The notes below the pieces were generated by a model that was not told the origin of the DNA, searched no databases, and was given only the letters and a program-made list of their open reading frames with translations. Below, one piece after another: positions 1 to 5,438 of a stretch of DNA of 5,465 nucleotides. Position numbers and translations under genes: made by a program. Numbering within the stretch: the stretch's first letter is position 1; the number at the start of each line of letters is the position of its first letter. This DNA is from Gemmataceae bacterium (GTDB lineage Bacteria; Planctomycetota; Planctomycetia; Gemmatales; Gemmataceae), in contig CANLGS010000343.1 of assembly GCA_947490035.1 (NCBI GenBank), forward strand, positions 1-5,465, given 5' to 3'.

Positions 1-590
1 AACCGATGGCGTAAATCTCGGCCCCAGGCAGTTGGGCGCGGACATCGGCAAGGATGGCCGCGTACCGGTCGGCGAACCCGCCCGGCCCGAGCAGGGCGTC
101 GATGAGAAGCCGCTGCTGATCCTCTGGGGTGGCGAACAGGAATCGCGGGTCGGAGGCGGTGGCGAACAGGTCGTTCGCCCCGAGTTGGACGGTCACCACC
201 GGAACCGCGTTCCCGGTCGCCAGGTTGGACGCGATGGTCTGCTGCGCCAGTCGCTGCTGGGCCTCGTACGGCGGCGAGTAGTTCTTGTTGAAACTGACGG
301 CGTTGTCGGTCGAGACGCGGTCCGGTTCAAGCCCGGTGACGAAGCTCTTCGTCGTCTCGCCGTCGATGGCGAGGTTCACGACCCCCGGGCGCACCCCCGT
401 AGCGGGTCGCGAGGTAGTCGGCGAACGGGGCGACGTATCCGCGGTCGCCGTAAGACGGGTTCTGGGTGCGGTTCGTCTCCCCGAACGCGCTTGAGTCGCC
501 CAGCGCCAGGTAGATCATGTCGGCTGAAGCGGCTCGCGGCAGAACGAGGACGAGGCCGACGGCCAGGATCAAGACGAGGTTGCGCGGCAT
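1..590 (-). pseudogene. Secreted SGNH/GDSL-family hydrolase, frameshifted and cut by the window edge
   Basis: The ATG at 588-590 follows AGGAGG with a 4-nt gap (595-600, read on the minus strand). The product opens with a clean signal peptide (MPRN, a Leu/Val-rich core, likely cleavage after ASA at residue 23). The SGNH block I follows as ALGDSSAFGE, with Ser33 the expected nucleophile. This frame runs to about YLATRYGG and then turns into an Arg-rich nonsense tail. The protein resumes in another frame from about position 380 (VVNLAIDGETTKSF), continues through the block III motif QLGANDLF and reaches AEIYAIG at the edge. One base too many between 382 and 398 accounts for the shift; removing one G from the run at 394-398 gives RYGVRPGVVNLAIDG. 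The C-terminal Asp/His block lies outside the window. SGNH enzymes are esterases or lipases; the substrate cannot be told. It could be a true pseudogene or a homopolymer sequencing error. Confidence 0.8.
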
Positions 591-651
591 GGAGCCTCCT
601 TGAGGGCGCAAACAACCCGGCGGCCTCCGTAGCCGACCGGTTGAAATTCGC

Positions 652-679
652 AGTACAAGCACGCGCTGACGGGAGTCAA
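652..679 (-). promoter_or_regulatory. Possible sigma70-like promoter for the SGNH hydrolase
   Basis: On the minus strand a TTGACT box (674-679, five of six consensus bases) is followed after 16 nt by TGTACT (652-657), or after 18 nt by TACTGC. Either would give a leader of about 60 nt before the ATG at 590. The -35 match is good and the -10 match is weak, so this is only a candidate. Confidence 0.3.
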
Positions 680-796
680 GGGCGATCAAATCCCGCGGGG
701 CGAGCGGCCGGAAGGTCGGCCCAGTCCCCGCAATCGAACATCCCTCCCGTTCGTCGGCCTCTCACGAATTTCTCGCGGTGGTTCCGCCGCGGATCC

Positions 797-904
797 GGTG
801 GCGTCCGGCGATCGTTGCACGAGAGCGGAATCGCCCGGAAACCACAACTCCGGACGCCTGAAACGGCTGGAAAAGCGGCTCTGCAAGGATCGCCGGACAC
901 CACC
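797..904. repeat. Imperfect 23-bp inverted repeat downstream of the metallophosphoesterase gene
   Basis: The left arm (797-819) begins GGTGGCGTCCGG and the right arm (882-904) is its reverse complement at 21 of 23 positions. The unpaired middle is 62 nt. The right arm starts one base past the phosphoesterase stop codon (906-908). A second pairing is possible: 800-808 (GGCGTCCGG) is perfectly complementary to 850-858 (CCGGACGCC), and this excludes the long stem. No T-tract follows on either strand, so it is not a classical intrinsic terminator. It may protect or end the transcript, or be a small palindromic mobile repeat. Confidence 0.7.
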
Positions 905-905
905 A

Positions 906-1520
906 TTATTCGGCACTCATCACTATTTCAACGCCACTTCCCTTCCCCATCTGCGTGCTGGCGTTGAGGAAAATCGTGCCGTCGATGTCGGCGCGGCCGG
1001 CGGCCTCGTGGATGTGGCCGAACACGTGCAGTCGCGGCTTCACCTCGGACACGCGAGGTAACAGCGTCAGGCTGCCAGCGTGTTCGCCGCGGTTCGTCCA
1101 GTCGAGAACGCCGTGCGGCGGGCCGTGCGTGATGAGGACATCCAGCCCGCTCGGAATCAGTGCCCACTTCGCGGCCAGTTCCACCTCGGATAGCATGAAG
1201 GCCCAGTCGAAGAACAGCGGCGTCCACGGGCTACCGTAGAATTTCAAGCCGGCAATCTCGCAGCCGGAATCTTCGAGGTAGGTCGCGTTCGTGATGCGGG
1301 CGCGCGCGTCGGAAGGGCTCTCCTGAAAGCAGAAATCGTGATTCCCGCAGATGACAACTTTGTGCGCGTGCGGCAGCGTTCCGAGCCACTCGTTGAAGAA
1401 CTCAACATCCTCAAGAGTTCCGTGCGAGGTCACGTCCCCGGCGTGAACGAGGATGTCGCCGTCGGGCACGGCGGTGCGGCGGTGGTAGCCGTGGGTGTCG
1501 GAAACGCACACGATCCGCAT
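906..1520 (-). CDS. Calcineurin-like metallophosphoesterase, MPPED/UPF0046 type
   Basis: A 204-residue soluble protein with all the metal-site motifs of the calcineurin-like phosphoesterase fold: SDTHG (Asp8, His10), HAGD (Asp29), GNHD (Asn60, His61), THGPPH (His132) and GHIH (His169, His171). The THGPPHGVLD segment and the late FLNAST segment are typical of the MPPED1/MPPED2-like branch. No signal peptide or membrane segment is present, so it should act in the cytoplasm with a two-metal centre. Some family members split cyclic nucleotide phosphodiesters, including 2',3'-cyclic forms; the substrate here is unknown. The ATG at 1518-1520 lies 7 nt after the antitoxin stop codon. Its ribosome binding site GAGG (1526-1529) overlaps that stop (TGAGG), which points to translational coupling with the toxin-antitoxin pair. 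The length is close to the usual one and no key residue is missing. Confidence 0.93.
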   Translation of the reverse strand: MRIVCVSDTHGYHRRTAVPDGDILVHAGDVTSHGTLEDVEFFNEWLGTLPHAHKVVICGNHDFCFQESPSDARARITNATYLEDSGCEIAGLKFYGSPWTPLFFDWAFMLSEVELAAKWALIPSGLDVLITHGPPHGVLDWTNRGEHAGSLTLLPRVSEVKPRLHVFGHIHEAAGRADIDGTIFLNASTQMGKGSGVEIVMSAE

Positions 1521-1527
1521 GGTAACC

Positions 1528-1983
1528 TCACGCGGTCACTGAGTCCGGACGGGGGAGGAACACGACCGGCGAGACGCTGAAGAGCGCGGCGAGCGTGACG
1601 ACTTGCTCTTTGGTCAGTGAGCGCGTGCCGGCCAGTATTGCCGAGAGCGTCGATTGGGCGATACCGCTCTGCTTCGCGAGACCGTTCTGCGACAGCCCGC
1701 GGCCGTCCATCAATAGCCGGAGTACGTCGGACTCGGCGGCGTCGGGCATCGGGTGTTCGGCGCGCTCGAACTTCTGAACGAGGTCGGATAGCACGTCGAG
1801 GTAGTCGGCCTCGTCCGCATCCAGTTCCCGCCGCATCAGCCCTTCGACCACGCCGTGCGCCGCGGCCAGTTCCGCGGCGGAGCGGATGGGGCGGAGCGGA
1901 AACGTCGCGTTCAGCGCGACGAACGACGCACCGACCGGGCGGACGGCCGCGTTCCGGGAGCGAGTGCGAGTGGGGTTCGCCAT
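1528..1983 (-). CDS. higA: HigA-like antitoxin, XRE-family DNA-binding protein
   Basis: This 151-residue protein fits the COG5499 HigA pattern. A basic N-terminal tail (1-25) leads into an N-terminal helical region (FPLRPIRSAAELAAAHGVVE at 28-47, then LDADEADYLDVLSDLV). An XRE helix-turn-helix follows at about 82-140; its core is LSQNGLAKQSGIAQSTLSAI, ending with LFSVSPVVF. In this family it neutralises the HigB toxin by direct contact and represses its own operon. The ATG at 1981-1983 is chosen because it starts at the family N-terminus and has AGAGGA 8 nt upstream. It lies 20 nt after the toxin stop. The order toxin then antitoxin is the standard hig order. The frame stays open well upstream through the toxin gene, but that extension is antisense-like nonsense. 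The palindrome at 2424-2442 is its probable operator. Confidence 0.9.
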   Translation of the reverse strand: MANPTRTRSRNAAVRPVGASFVALNATFPLRPIRSAAELAAAHGVVEGLMRRELDADEADYLDVLSDLVQKFERAEHPMPDAAESDVLRLLMDGRGLSQNGLAKQSGIAQSTLSAILAGTRSLTKEQVVTLAALFSVSPVVFLPRPDSVTA

Positions 1984-2003
1984 TTCCGTGTTCCTCTGGG
2001 CGA

Positions 2004-2384
2004 TCACTTCTTTTTCTTCTTCGCCGGGCGCACCGGGCGCGCGCCGGACTTCGGCCGGGGCTTGTGGCACCCGCACTCGTCGGGCCAAGTGTTCTTGTCG
2101 TACTCTGGGTGCGTCATCACCTTGCGAACCAGAACCAGCCCCGACCGCGTCGCATCCGCGTAGCGAACGAACGCGATCAGGCGGATGTTGTTGTTCGACA
2201 CGTCGAACACGTAACAGTCCCCGATCTTGTCGGTGGAGCGGAAGTCGGCCCGGAGGTCCGCGAAGTTGCGCCACGTTGCGGACTCGACCACCTTGTACCA
2301 CGCACGAAGTGCCGCTTCCGACCCCTTCGGGCTTTTCGGATCGGCCCAAAAGTCTTGCAGCGCCTTGAGCGACATCACGCGCAC
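2004..2384 (-). CDS. higB: HigB-type toxin, mRNA interferase of the RelE-like fold, with a C-terminal extension
   Basis: The 126-residue protein matches the HigB_toxin family along residues 1-100: MRVMSLKALQDFW at the start, RAWY (28-31), TWRNFADLRADF (38-49), a central strand region with NNNIRLIAFVRY (64-75), and the closing motif THPEYDKNTW (91-100). HigB toxins cleave mRNA, mostly at the ribosome, and are silenced by HigA. The GTG at 2382-2384 is preferred over the internal ATG at 2373-2375 because family members usually begin MRVI/MRVM; its ribosome binding site is weak (GGCGGGG). The family normally ends near EYDK..W at about 95-100 residues. Here some 25 residues follow, with CGCHKP and a KKKKK end. 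The tail is in frame, so it is either a genuine added RNA-binding segment or drift. The higA-like gene follows after 20 nt. Confidence 0.9.
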   Translation of the reverse strand: MRVMSLKALQDFWADPKSPKGSEAALRAWYKVVESATWRNFADLRADFRSTDKIGDCYVFDVSNNNIRLIAFVRYADATRSGLVLVRKVMTHPEYDKNTWPDECGCHKPRPKSGARPVRPAKKKKK

Positions 2385-2422
2385 GGTTCGCCCCGCCCGC
2401 CGGGTGTTGGAGCCTCAATGCC

Positions 2423-2451
2423 ACTATCGCAGGTTGCGATAGAAAGATCAA
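2423..2451 (-). promoter_or_regulatory. Probable promoter of the higBA-phosphoesterase unit
   Basis: Read on the minus strand, TTGATC (2446-2451) is followed after exactly 17 nt by GATAGT (2423-2428), four of six matches for each sigma70 box. Transcription would start near 2415, giving a leader of about 30 nt before the toxin GTG at 2384. The overlap with the palindrome at 2424-2442 strengthens the call. Confidence 0.55.
2424..2442. promoter_or_regulatory. Probable HigA operator: 8-3-8 palindrome
   Basis: CTATCGCAGGTTGCGATAG is a perfect 8-bp inverted repeat with a 3-bp centre. It covers most of the predicted promoter spacer and five bases of the -10 box, the position expected of an autorepressor site. 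HigA dimers bind palindromes of this size upstream of their own operon. It also lies about 115 bp upstream of the divergent kinase gene. Confidence 0.65.
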
Positions 2452-2488
2452 CGGCCACCGGGCGACTGTTGCTCCCGCCCTTCCCCGG

Positions 2489-2517
2489 TTGCCCCTCTCC
2501 CCCTGCTCGGTTACGGT
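2489..2517 (+). promoter_or_regulatory. Weak candidate promoter for the FHA-GAF kinase
   Basis: TTGCCC (2489-2494) and TACGGT (2512-2517) are separated by 17 nt and lie about 40 nt upstream of the GTG start. Each box matches the sigma70 consensus at only half its positions. Spacing and place fit, but nothing else supports it. Confidence 0.22.
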
Positions 2518-2555
2518 ATCACCTGTCGCCCGGCGGGAACCCAGGAGGCGCGCGC

Positions 2556-4277
2556 GTGCCCCGCTTGATCGTCGTTCGCGGCGTCGATGAAGGCAAGCAG
2601 TTCGAGCTGACCGGCGCGACCGTCATCGTCGGCCGGCACTCGGCCAACGCCGTGTCGCTCCACGACACCCAGGTGTCGCGCAGGCACCTGGAGGTGCGCG
2701 CGGCGCCGCACGGGTACGAGGTCTTCGACCTCGGCAGCGGGAACGGCACCCTCCTCAACGGCCAACCCGTTCAGGTGGCGCCCCTCCGCAGCGGCGACAC
2801 CATCACCGTCGGCCAGTCGGTGCTCATGTTCACCGTCGGCCGCAACGAACTGCCCGACGCCGGCAACGACCTGACCCTGCGCGTGAAGCTCCAGGCGCGC
2901 CCGGAACAAGACCTCAACTCGGCCATCGTGCGCACCGTCGCGGCCGACGCCGGCAGCCAAATCCTGTCGCGCCCGGCCGCCGCGACCGACTGGCTCCGCG
3001 CCCGGCTCGCCAGCCTCGCGGCGCTCTACGAGACCGCCGAGATCATCAGCCACATCCTCGACGTGGATCAACTCCTCGACACCGTGATGGACCTCGTGTT
3101 CAAGTCCGTGGACGCGGACCACGGGTGCTTCATGCTGCGCGACGAGGACGGCCGCCTCGTGCCCAAAGCGGTGCGCTACCGCGCCGGCATGAACCGGCAG
3201 GAGGAACTCGCCGTCAGCCGCACGGTCGTCGATCACGTCATCAAGGAGAAGCAGGGCGTGCTGGTGTCGGACGTGAACACCGACGACCGGTTCCGCGCCG
3301 TCGAGAGCCTTCACCGGCACAACATCCGCGAAGCCATCTGCGTGCCCATGAAGGGCCGGCGCGAGGTGGTCGGCGTGCTGTTCCTCGACACGCAATCGAC
3401 GCTCAAGCAGGTGGTGAGCCGCGGGCTGGATTCGAGCAAGTTCACGGAGGACCACTTGCACCTCGCAAGCGCGATCGCGCACCAGGCCGCGATCGCGGTG
3501 GAGGAGAGCCGGTACCACGAGGCGCTCGTGAACGCGGAGCGCCTCGCGGCCGTCGGACAGACGATCGCGGCACTGTCGCACCACATCAAGAACATCATGC
3601 AGGGCGTCCGGTTCGGGGCCGACATGGTCCGCACCGCGATCAAGGAGGACGACAAAGACCTGCTCGGCAAGGGCTGGAAGCTCGTCGAGCGGAACCAGAA
3701 CCGCATCGACGACCTGATGCTCGACATGCTGAGTTACTCGAAGGAGCGCGAGCCGTCGGTCGAGCCGACGGACCTGAACAAACTGTGCGAGGACGTGCTG
3801 GAGATCGTGCGCGGCCGCGCGACCGACCGCAAGGTCGCGATCGAGTGGCGCGCCGGCGCCGGCGTGTCCCTGGTGCAGTGCGACCCGGACGGCATTCACC
3901 GCGCGGTACTCAACCTCGTGAGCAACGCCATCGACGCGCTCCAAGACCGCGAGGGCGCGAAGCTCTCCGTGCAGGCGCTCCTCGAACTTGACGGGGCGTG
4001 GGCGAAGGTCATCGTGATGGACAACGGCCCCGGCATCCCGGCGGAGAAGTTCGAGGACATCTTCCAGCCGTTCGTCAGCACGAAGGGCAGTCGCGGCACC
4101 GGGCTGGGACTTCCGGTGAGCCGCAAGATCGTCCGCGAACACGGCGGCGACATCCTCGTGCAAAGCGTCATGGACAAGGGCAGCAAGTTCACCATCCGCT
4201 TGCCGATGAAGTCGGCGTTCACCGGCGACATCGGCGGTACCGGGATGCACCCGATTCTGCCGCCACCTTCTGAGTAG
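2556..4277 (+). CDS. Soluble FHA-GAF sensor histidine kinase
   Basis: The GTG at 2556-2558 is preceded by AGGAGG with a 7-nt gap, and the FHA domain starts directly after it; upstream in-frame sequence is Arg-rich nonsense. The product has 573 residues. FHA, about 1-95, has GRH (26-28), SRRH (41-44), NGT (63-65) and NG (68-69), the phosphothreonine-binding residues. A linker leads to GAF at about 150-318. HisKA, about 325-400, has H-box LSHHIKN (340-346) with His342 the likely phosphoacceptor. HATPase_c, about 405-552, has N-box LNLVSNAIDA, DNGPGIP (489-495), F-box FQPF and GTGLGL (514-519). No membrane segment is seen, so it should be cytoplasmic, linking a ligand or redox input (GAF) and a phosphoprotein partner (FHA) to phosphotransfer. 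No receiver domain or response-regulator gene is in view. The usual acidic residue after the phospho-His is a His here. It is divergent from higBA. Confidence 0.95.
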   Translation: MPRLIVVRGVDEGKQFELTGATVIVGRHSANAVSLHDTQVSRRHLEVRAAPHGYEVFDLGSGNGTLLNGQPVQVAPLRSGDTITVGQSVLMFTVGRNELPDAGNDLTLRVKLQARPEQDLNSAIVRTVAADAGSQILSRPAAATDWLRARLASLAALYETAEIISHILDVDQLLDTVMDLVFKSVDADHGCFMLRDEDGRLVPKAVRYRAGMNRQEELAVSRTVVDHVIKEKQGVLVSDVNTDDRFRAVESLHRHNIREAICVPMKGRREVVGVLFLDTQSTLKQVVSRGLDSSKFTEDHLHLASAIAHQAAIAVEESRYHEALVNAERLAAVGQTIAALSHHIKNIMQGVRFGADMVRTAIKEDDKDLLGKGWKLVERNQNRIDDLMLDMLSYSKEREPSVEPTDLNKLCEDVLEIVRGRATDRKVAIEWRAGAGVSLVQCDPDGIHRAVLNLVSNAIDALQDREGAKLSVQALLELDGAWAKVIVMDNGPGIPAEKFEDIFQPFVSTKGSRGTGLGLPVSRKIVREHGGDILVQSVMDKGSKFTIRLPMKSAFTGDIGGTGMHPILPPPSE

Positions 4278-4367
4278 TCTCAAGTCGTCAGGTCGAAAGT
4301 CGTAAAGTCGAAGACCTCTGCTGGCTTGGTCTTCGACTTTACGACTTTCGACCTGACGACTTGAGAC
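4277..4367. repeat. Perfect 40-bp inverted repeat (long hairpin) at the kinase 3' end
   Basis: The arms 4277-4316 and 4328-4367 are exact reverse complements, with an 11-nt loop (4317-4327). The left arm begins on the last base of the kinase TAG. Each arm is built from about four degenerate copies of an 8-mer like AAGTCGTA. RNA from either strand would form a very stable stem. There is no T-run after it (ACCATACAG), so the role may be bidirectional termination, 3'-end protection or an RNase III site. The modular make-up suggests a dispersed repeat family rather than a site shaped for this gene. Confidence 0.92.
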
Positions 4368-4574
4368 CATACAGATTACCCACCCCGGACTTCTTCTCGG
4401 ACCGGGCGCGTCTCGCCACACGGTCTGCGCGGTACGATTGCCCGCGCCGTCTTTGTAAAAATGACACGCGCGCAATTTCACCTCAACTGACCGTGACACA
4501 CACTAGAAGTACGCCCCCGCGGCGCGGCGAGTCGTAACGATCGTTACGCACCACGCCCGCCGGTGAGGTTCACC
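4368..4574 (+). promoter_or_regulatory. Leader region upstream of the BON-domain gene
   Basis: About 200 bp between the long hairpin and the BON gene contain no credible gene. An AT-richer patch around 4450-4485 (TTTGTAAAAATGAC and CAATTTCAC) is the most promoter-like part, but I find no pair of boxes with proper spacing. The region ends with the palindrome at 4533-4548 and the ribosome binding site GGTGAGG at 4562-4568. Confidence 0.4.
4533..4548. promoter_or_regulatory. Perfect 16-bp palindrome, possible operator for the BON gene
   Basis: CGTAACGATCGTTACG is an exact 16-bp palindrome, 26 bp upstream of the ATG at 4575. Size and symmetry fit a dimeric repressor site (TetR- or MarR-like regulators use such sites). 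No regulator gene of that kind is in the window, so the binding protein is unknown. A short RNA hairpin in the leader is the alternative. Confidence 0.5.
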
Positions 4575-5438
4575 ATGTTTACGCACCTGCTGACATCGAA
4601 AACGCTTCGCACGCTCGCCGCACTTGCCTGCGCCGCGTGTACCGGAACTTCGTTCGCGACGGAGCCGCTGCCGCCGGCCGCGGCGGTCGCGAAGCCGATC
4701 GCCATTTCCGACGTGACGCTCGCGCGCTCCGTGCTCGCCGCGTTCGACGCCGACCCGATTCTGAAAGACGCCAACATCCTCGTGAGCGTCGTGGACCGCG
4801 GCGCCGTGATCGGCGGACCGGTGAACAGCGAGGAAGTGAAGAAACGCGCCGAAGCGGTGATCCGCGCCGTGCCCGGCGTCGAGTCGGTGAAGAACACGTG
4901 CTTCGTCGATGCCGACCCGGACCCGCTGCTGCGCGCGGTCGCGGACCGCATGAAGCCCGGCGCGAAGCCGACCGCGGCGGCACCGCTACCGGGCGTGGCG
5001 ATCCCGCCGGCCGCCGCCGACGGGTTCATCCCGCCGGTGCCGCCGCAGCCGCCGACGGACCTGGTCGCGGTCGGCCCGAAGACGGTCGTCGTGCAGCACC
5101 CGAACCTGCTCGGCGCGCCGGTCGGCGTGCTCGGCGCGCCGGTGATCCCCAGCGCGACAGCGAAGGTGCAATCGGTCGCGCCGATCGTGCCCTCGACCGC
5201 GCCCGGCGCGCTGACCGGTTCGACAAGCGGCAAGCCGGCCGACATCCTGGCGACGGTCGCCGCGGTCCGCGCCGCCGACGCCCGGTTCGCGAAGATCGCG
5301 GTGGAACTGAAGCCCGACGGCGGGCTGTTCGTGACCGGTGCAGTCGCAAGGCCGGCCGACGCGTGGGACTTCGCCACCGAAGTGCGCAAGGCGCTCGGCG
5401 GCGGTCGCGTCGCGGTGGACCCGAACTTGGTGAAGTAA
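4575..5438 (+). CDS. Exported protein with an N-terminal BON domain and a second BON-like domain
   Basis: The ATG at 4575 is preferred over the GTG at 4563 because GGTGAGG (4562-4568) is then a ribosome binding site with a 6-nt gap. The 287-residue product has a signal peptide (basic LLTSKTLR, then LAALACAAC; likely cut after SFA at residue 28). The BON domain is at about 46-112: LARSVLAAFDADPILKDA, then ILVSVVDRGAVIGGPV, then AVIRAVPGVESVKNTC. A Pro/Ala/Val-rich linker (113-220) includes a seven-residue repeat, LGAPVGV then LGAPV. Residues 221-287 repeat the BON plan loosely: VRAADARFAKIAVEL, DGGLFVTGAV, then VRKALGGGRVAVD. BON domains occur in OsmY-like periplasmic proteins and in secretins, and are thought to bind membranes or partner proteins. 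Two cysteines in the signal region do not form a convincing lipobox. The exact role is not evident. Only 27 bp follow the stop codon. Confidence 0.85.
   Translation: MFTHLLTSKTLRTLAALACAACTGTSFATEPLPPAAAVAKPIAISDVTLARSVLAAFDADPILKDANILVSVVDRGAVIGGPVNSEEVKKRAEAVIRAVPGVESVKNTCFVDADPDPLLRAVADRMKPGAKPTAAAPLPGVAIPPAAADGFIPPVPPQPPTDLVAVGPKTVVVQHPNLLGAPVGVLGAPVIPSATAKVQSVAPIVPSTAPGALTGSTSGKPADILATVAAVRAADARFAKIAVELKPDGGLFVTGAVARPADAWDFATEVRKALGGGRVAVDPNLVK
5107..5143 (+). repeat. 16-bp direct repeat in the BON-protein linker
   Basis: TGCTCGGCGCGCCGGT occurs at 5107-5122 and again at 5128-5143, a 21-bp period. It encodes the linker repeat LGAPVGV-LGAPV. This looks like a small in-frame tandem duplication and a possible site of length change between strains. 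Confidence 0.8.

Larger units (their letters stand above)
591..905. other. Intergenic region between SGNH hydrolase and metallophosphoesterase
   Basis: About 315 bp separate the hydrolase start from the end of the phosphoesterase gene. Open frames on both strands here lack recognisable domains, good ribosome binding sites and a plausible amino-acid composition (Arg/Ser/Pro-rich), so I call no gene. The region holds the hydrolase ribosome binding site and candidate promoter at its left, and a long inverted repeat at its right. Confidence 0.6.

Noticed and set aside
686..916. Minus-strand 76-codon frame in the gap after the phosphoesterase
   Set aside because: It crosses the inverted repeat, overlaps the phosphoesterase end, lacks a ribosome binding site and has an Arg/Pro/Ser composition typical of non-coding GC-rich DNA.
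32..967. 311-codon plus-strand open frame opposite the SGNH hydrolase
   Set aside because: Composition is low-quality Arg/Gly-rich, no motif is seen, and it spans the inverted repeat. The minus-strand motifs (GDSS, GAND) explain the region.
1984..2451. Upstream extension of the antitoxin frame
   Set aside because: It overlaps the toxin gene in another frame and has no domain; the ATG at 1983 with AGAGGA upstream fits the family N-terminus.
1617..2555. In-frame upstream extension of the kinase
   Set aside because: The translation is Arg/Pro-rich nonsense antisense to higBA; AGGAGG plus GTG at 2556 marks the start directly before the FHA domain.
4277..4380. Classical intrinsic terminator after the kinase
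   Set aside because: The stem is present but no T-run follows on either strand, and 40 bp is much longer than usual; listed as a repeat instead.
2511..4499. 662-codon open frame on the minus strand, opposite the kinase
   Set aside because: It is the shadow of a GC-rich gene: His/Arg/Val-rich, no domain, and it runs through the perfect hairpin. The plus strand has an unmistakable FHA-GAF-HK protein with a good ribosome binding site.
4611..4643. Lipoprotein signal in the BON protein
   Set aside because: Cysteines at residues 19 and 22 are preceded by ALA and CAA, not a good [LVI][AST][GA]C box; a Sec signal cut after SFA fits better.
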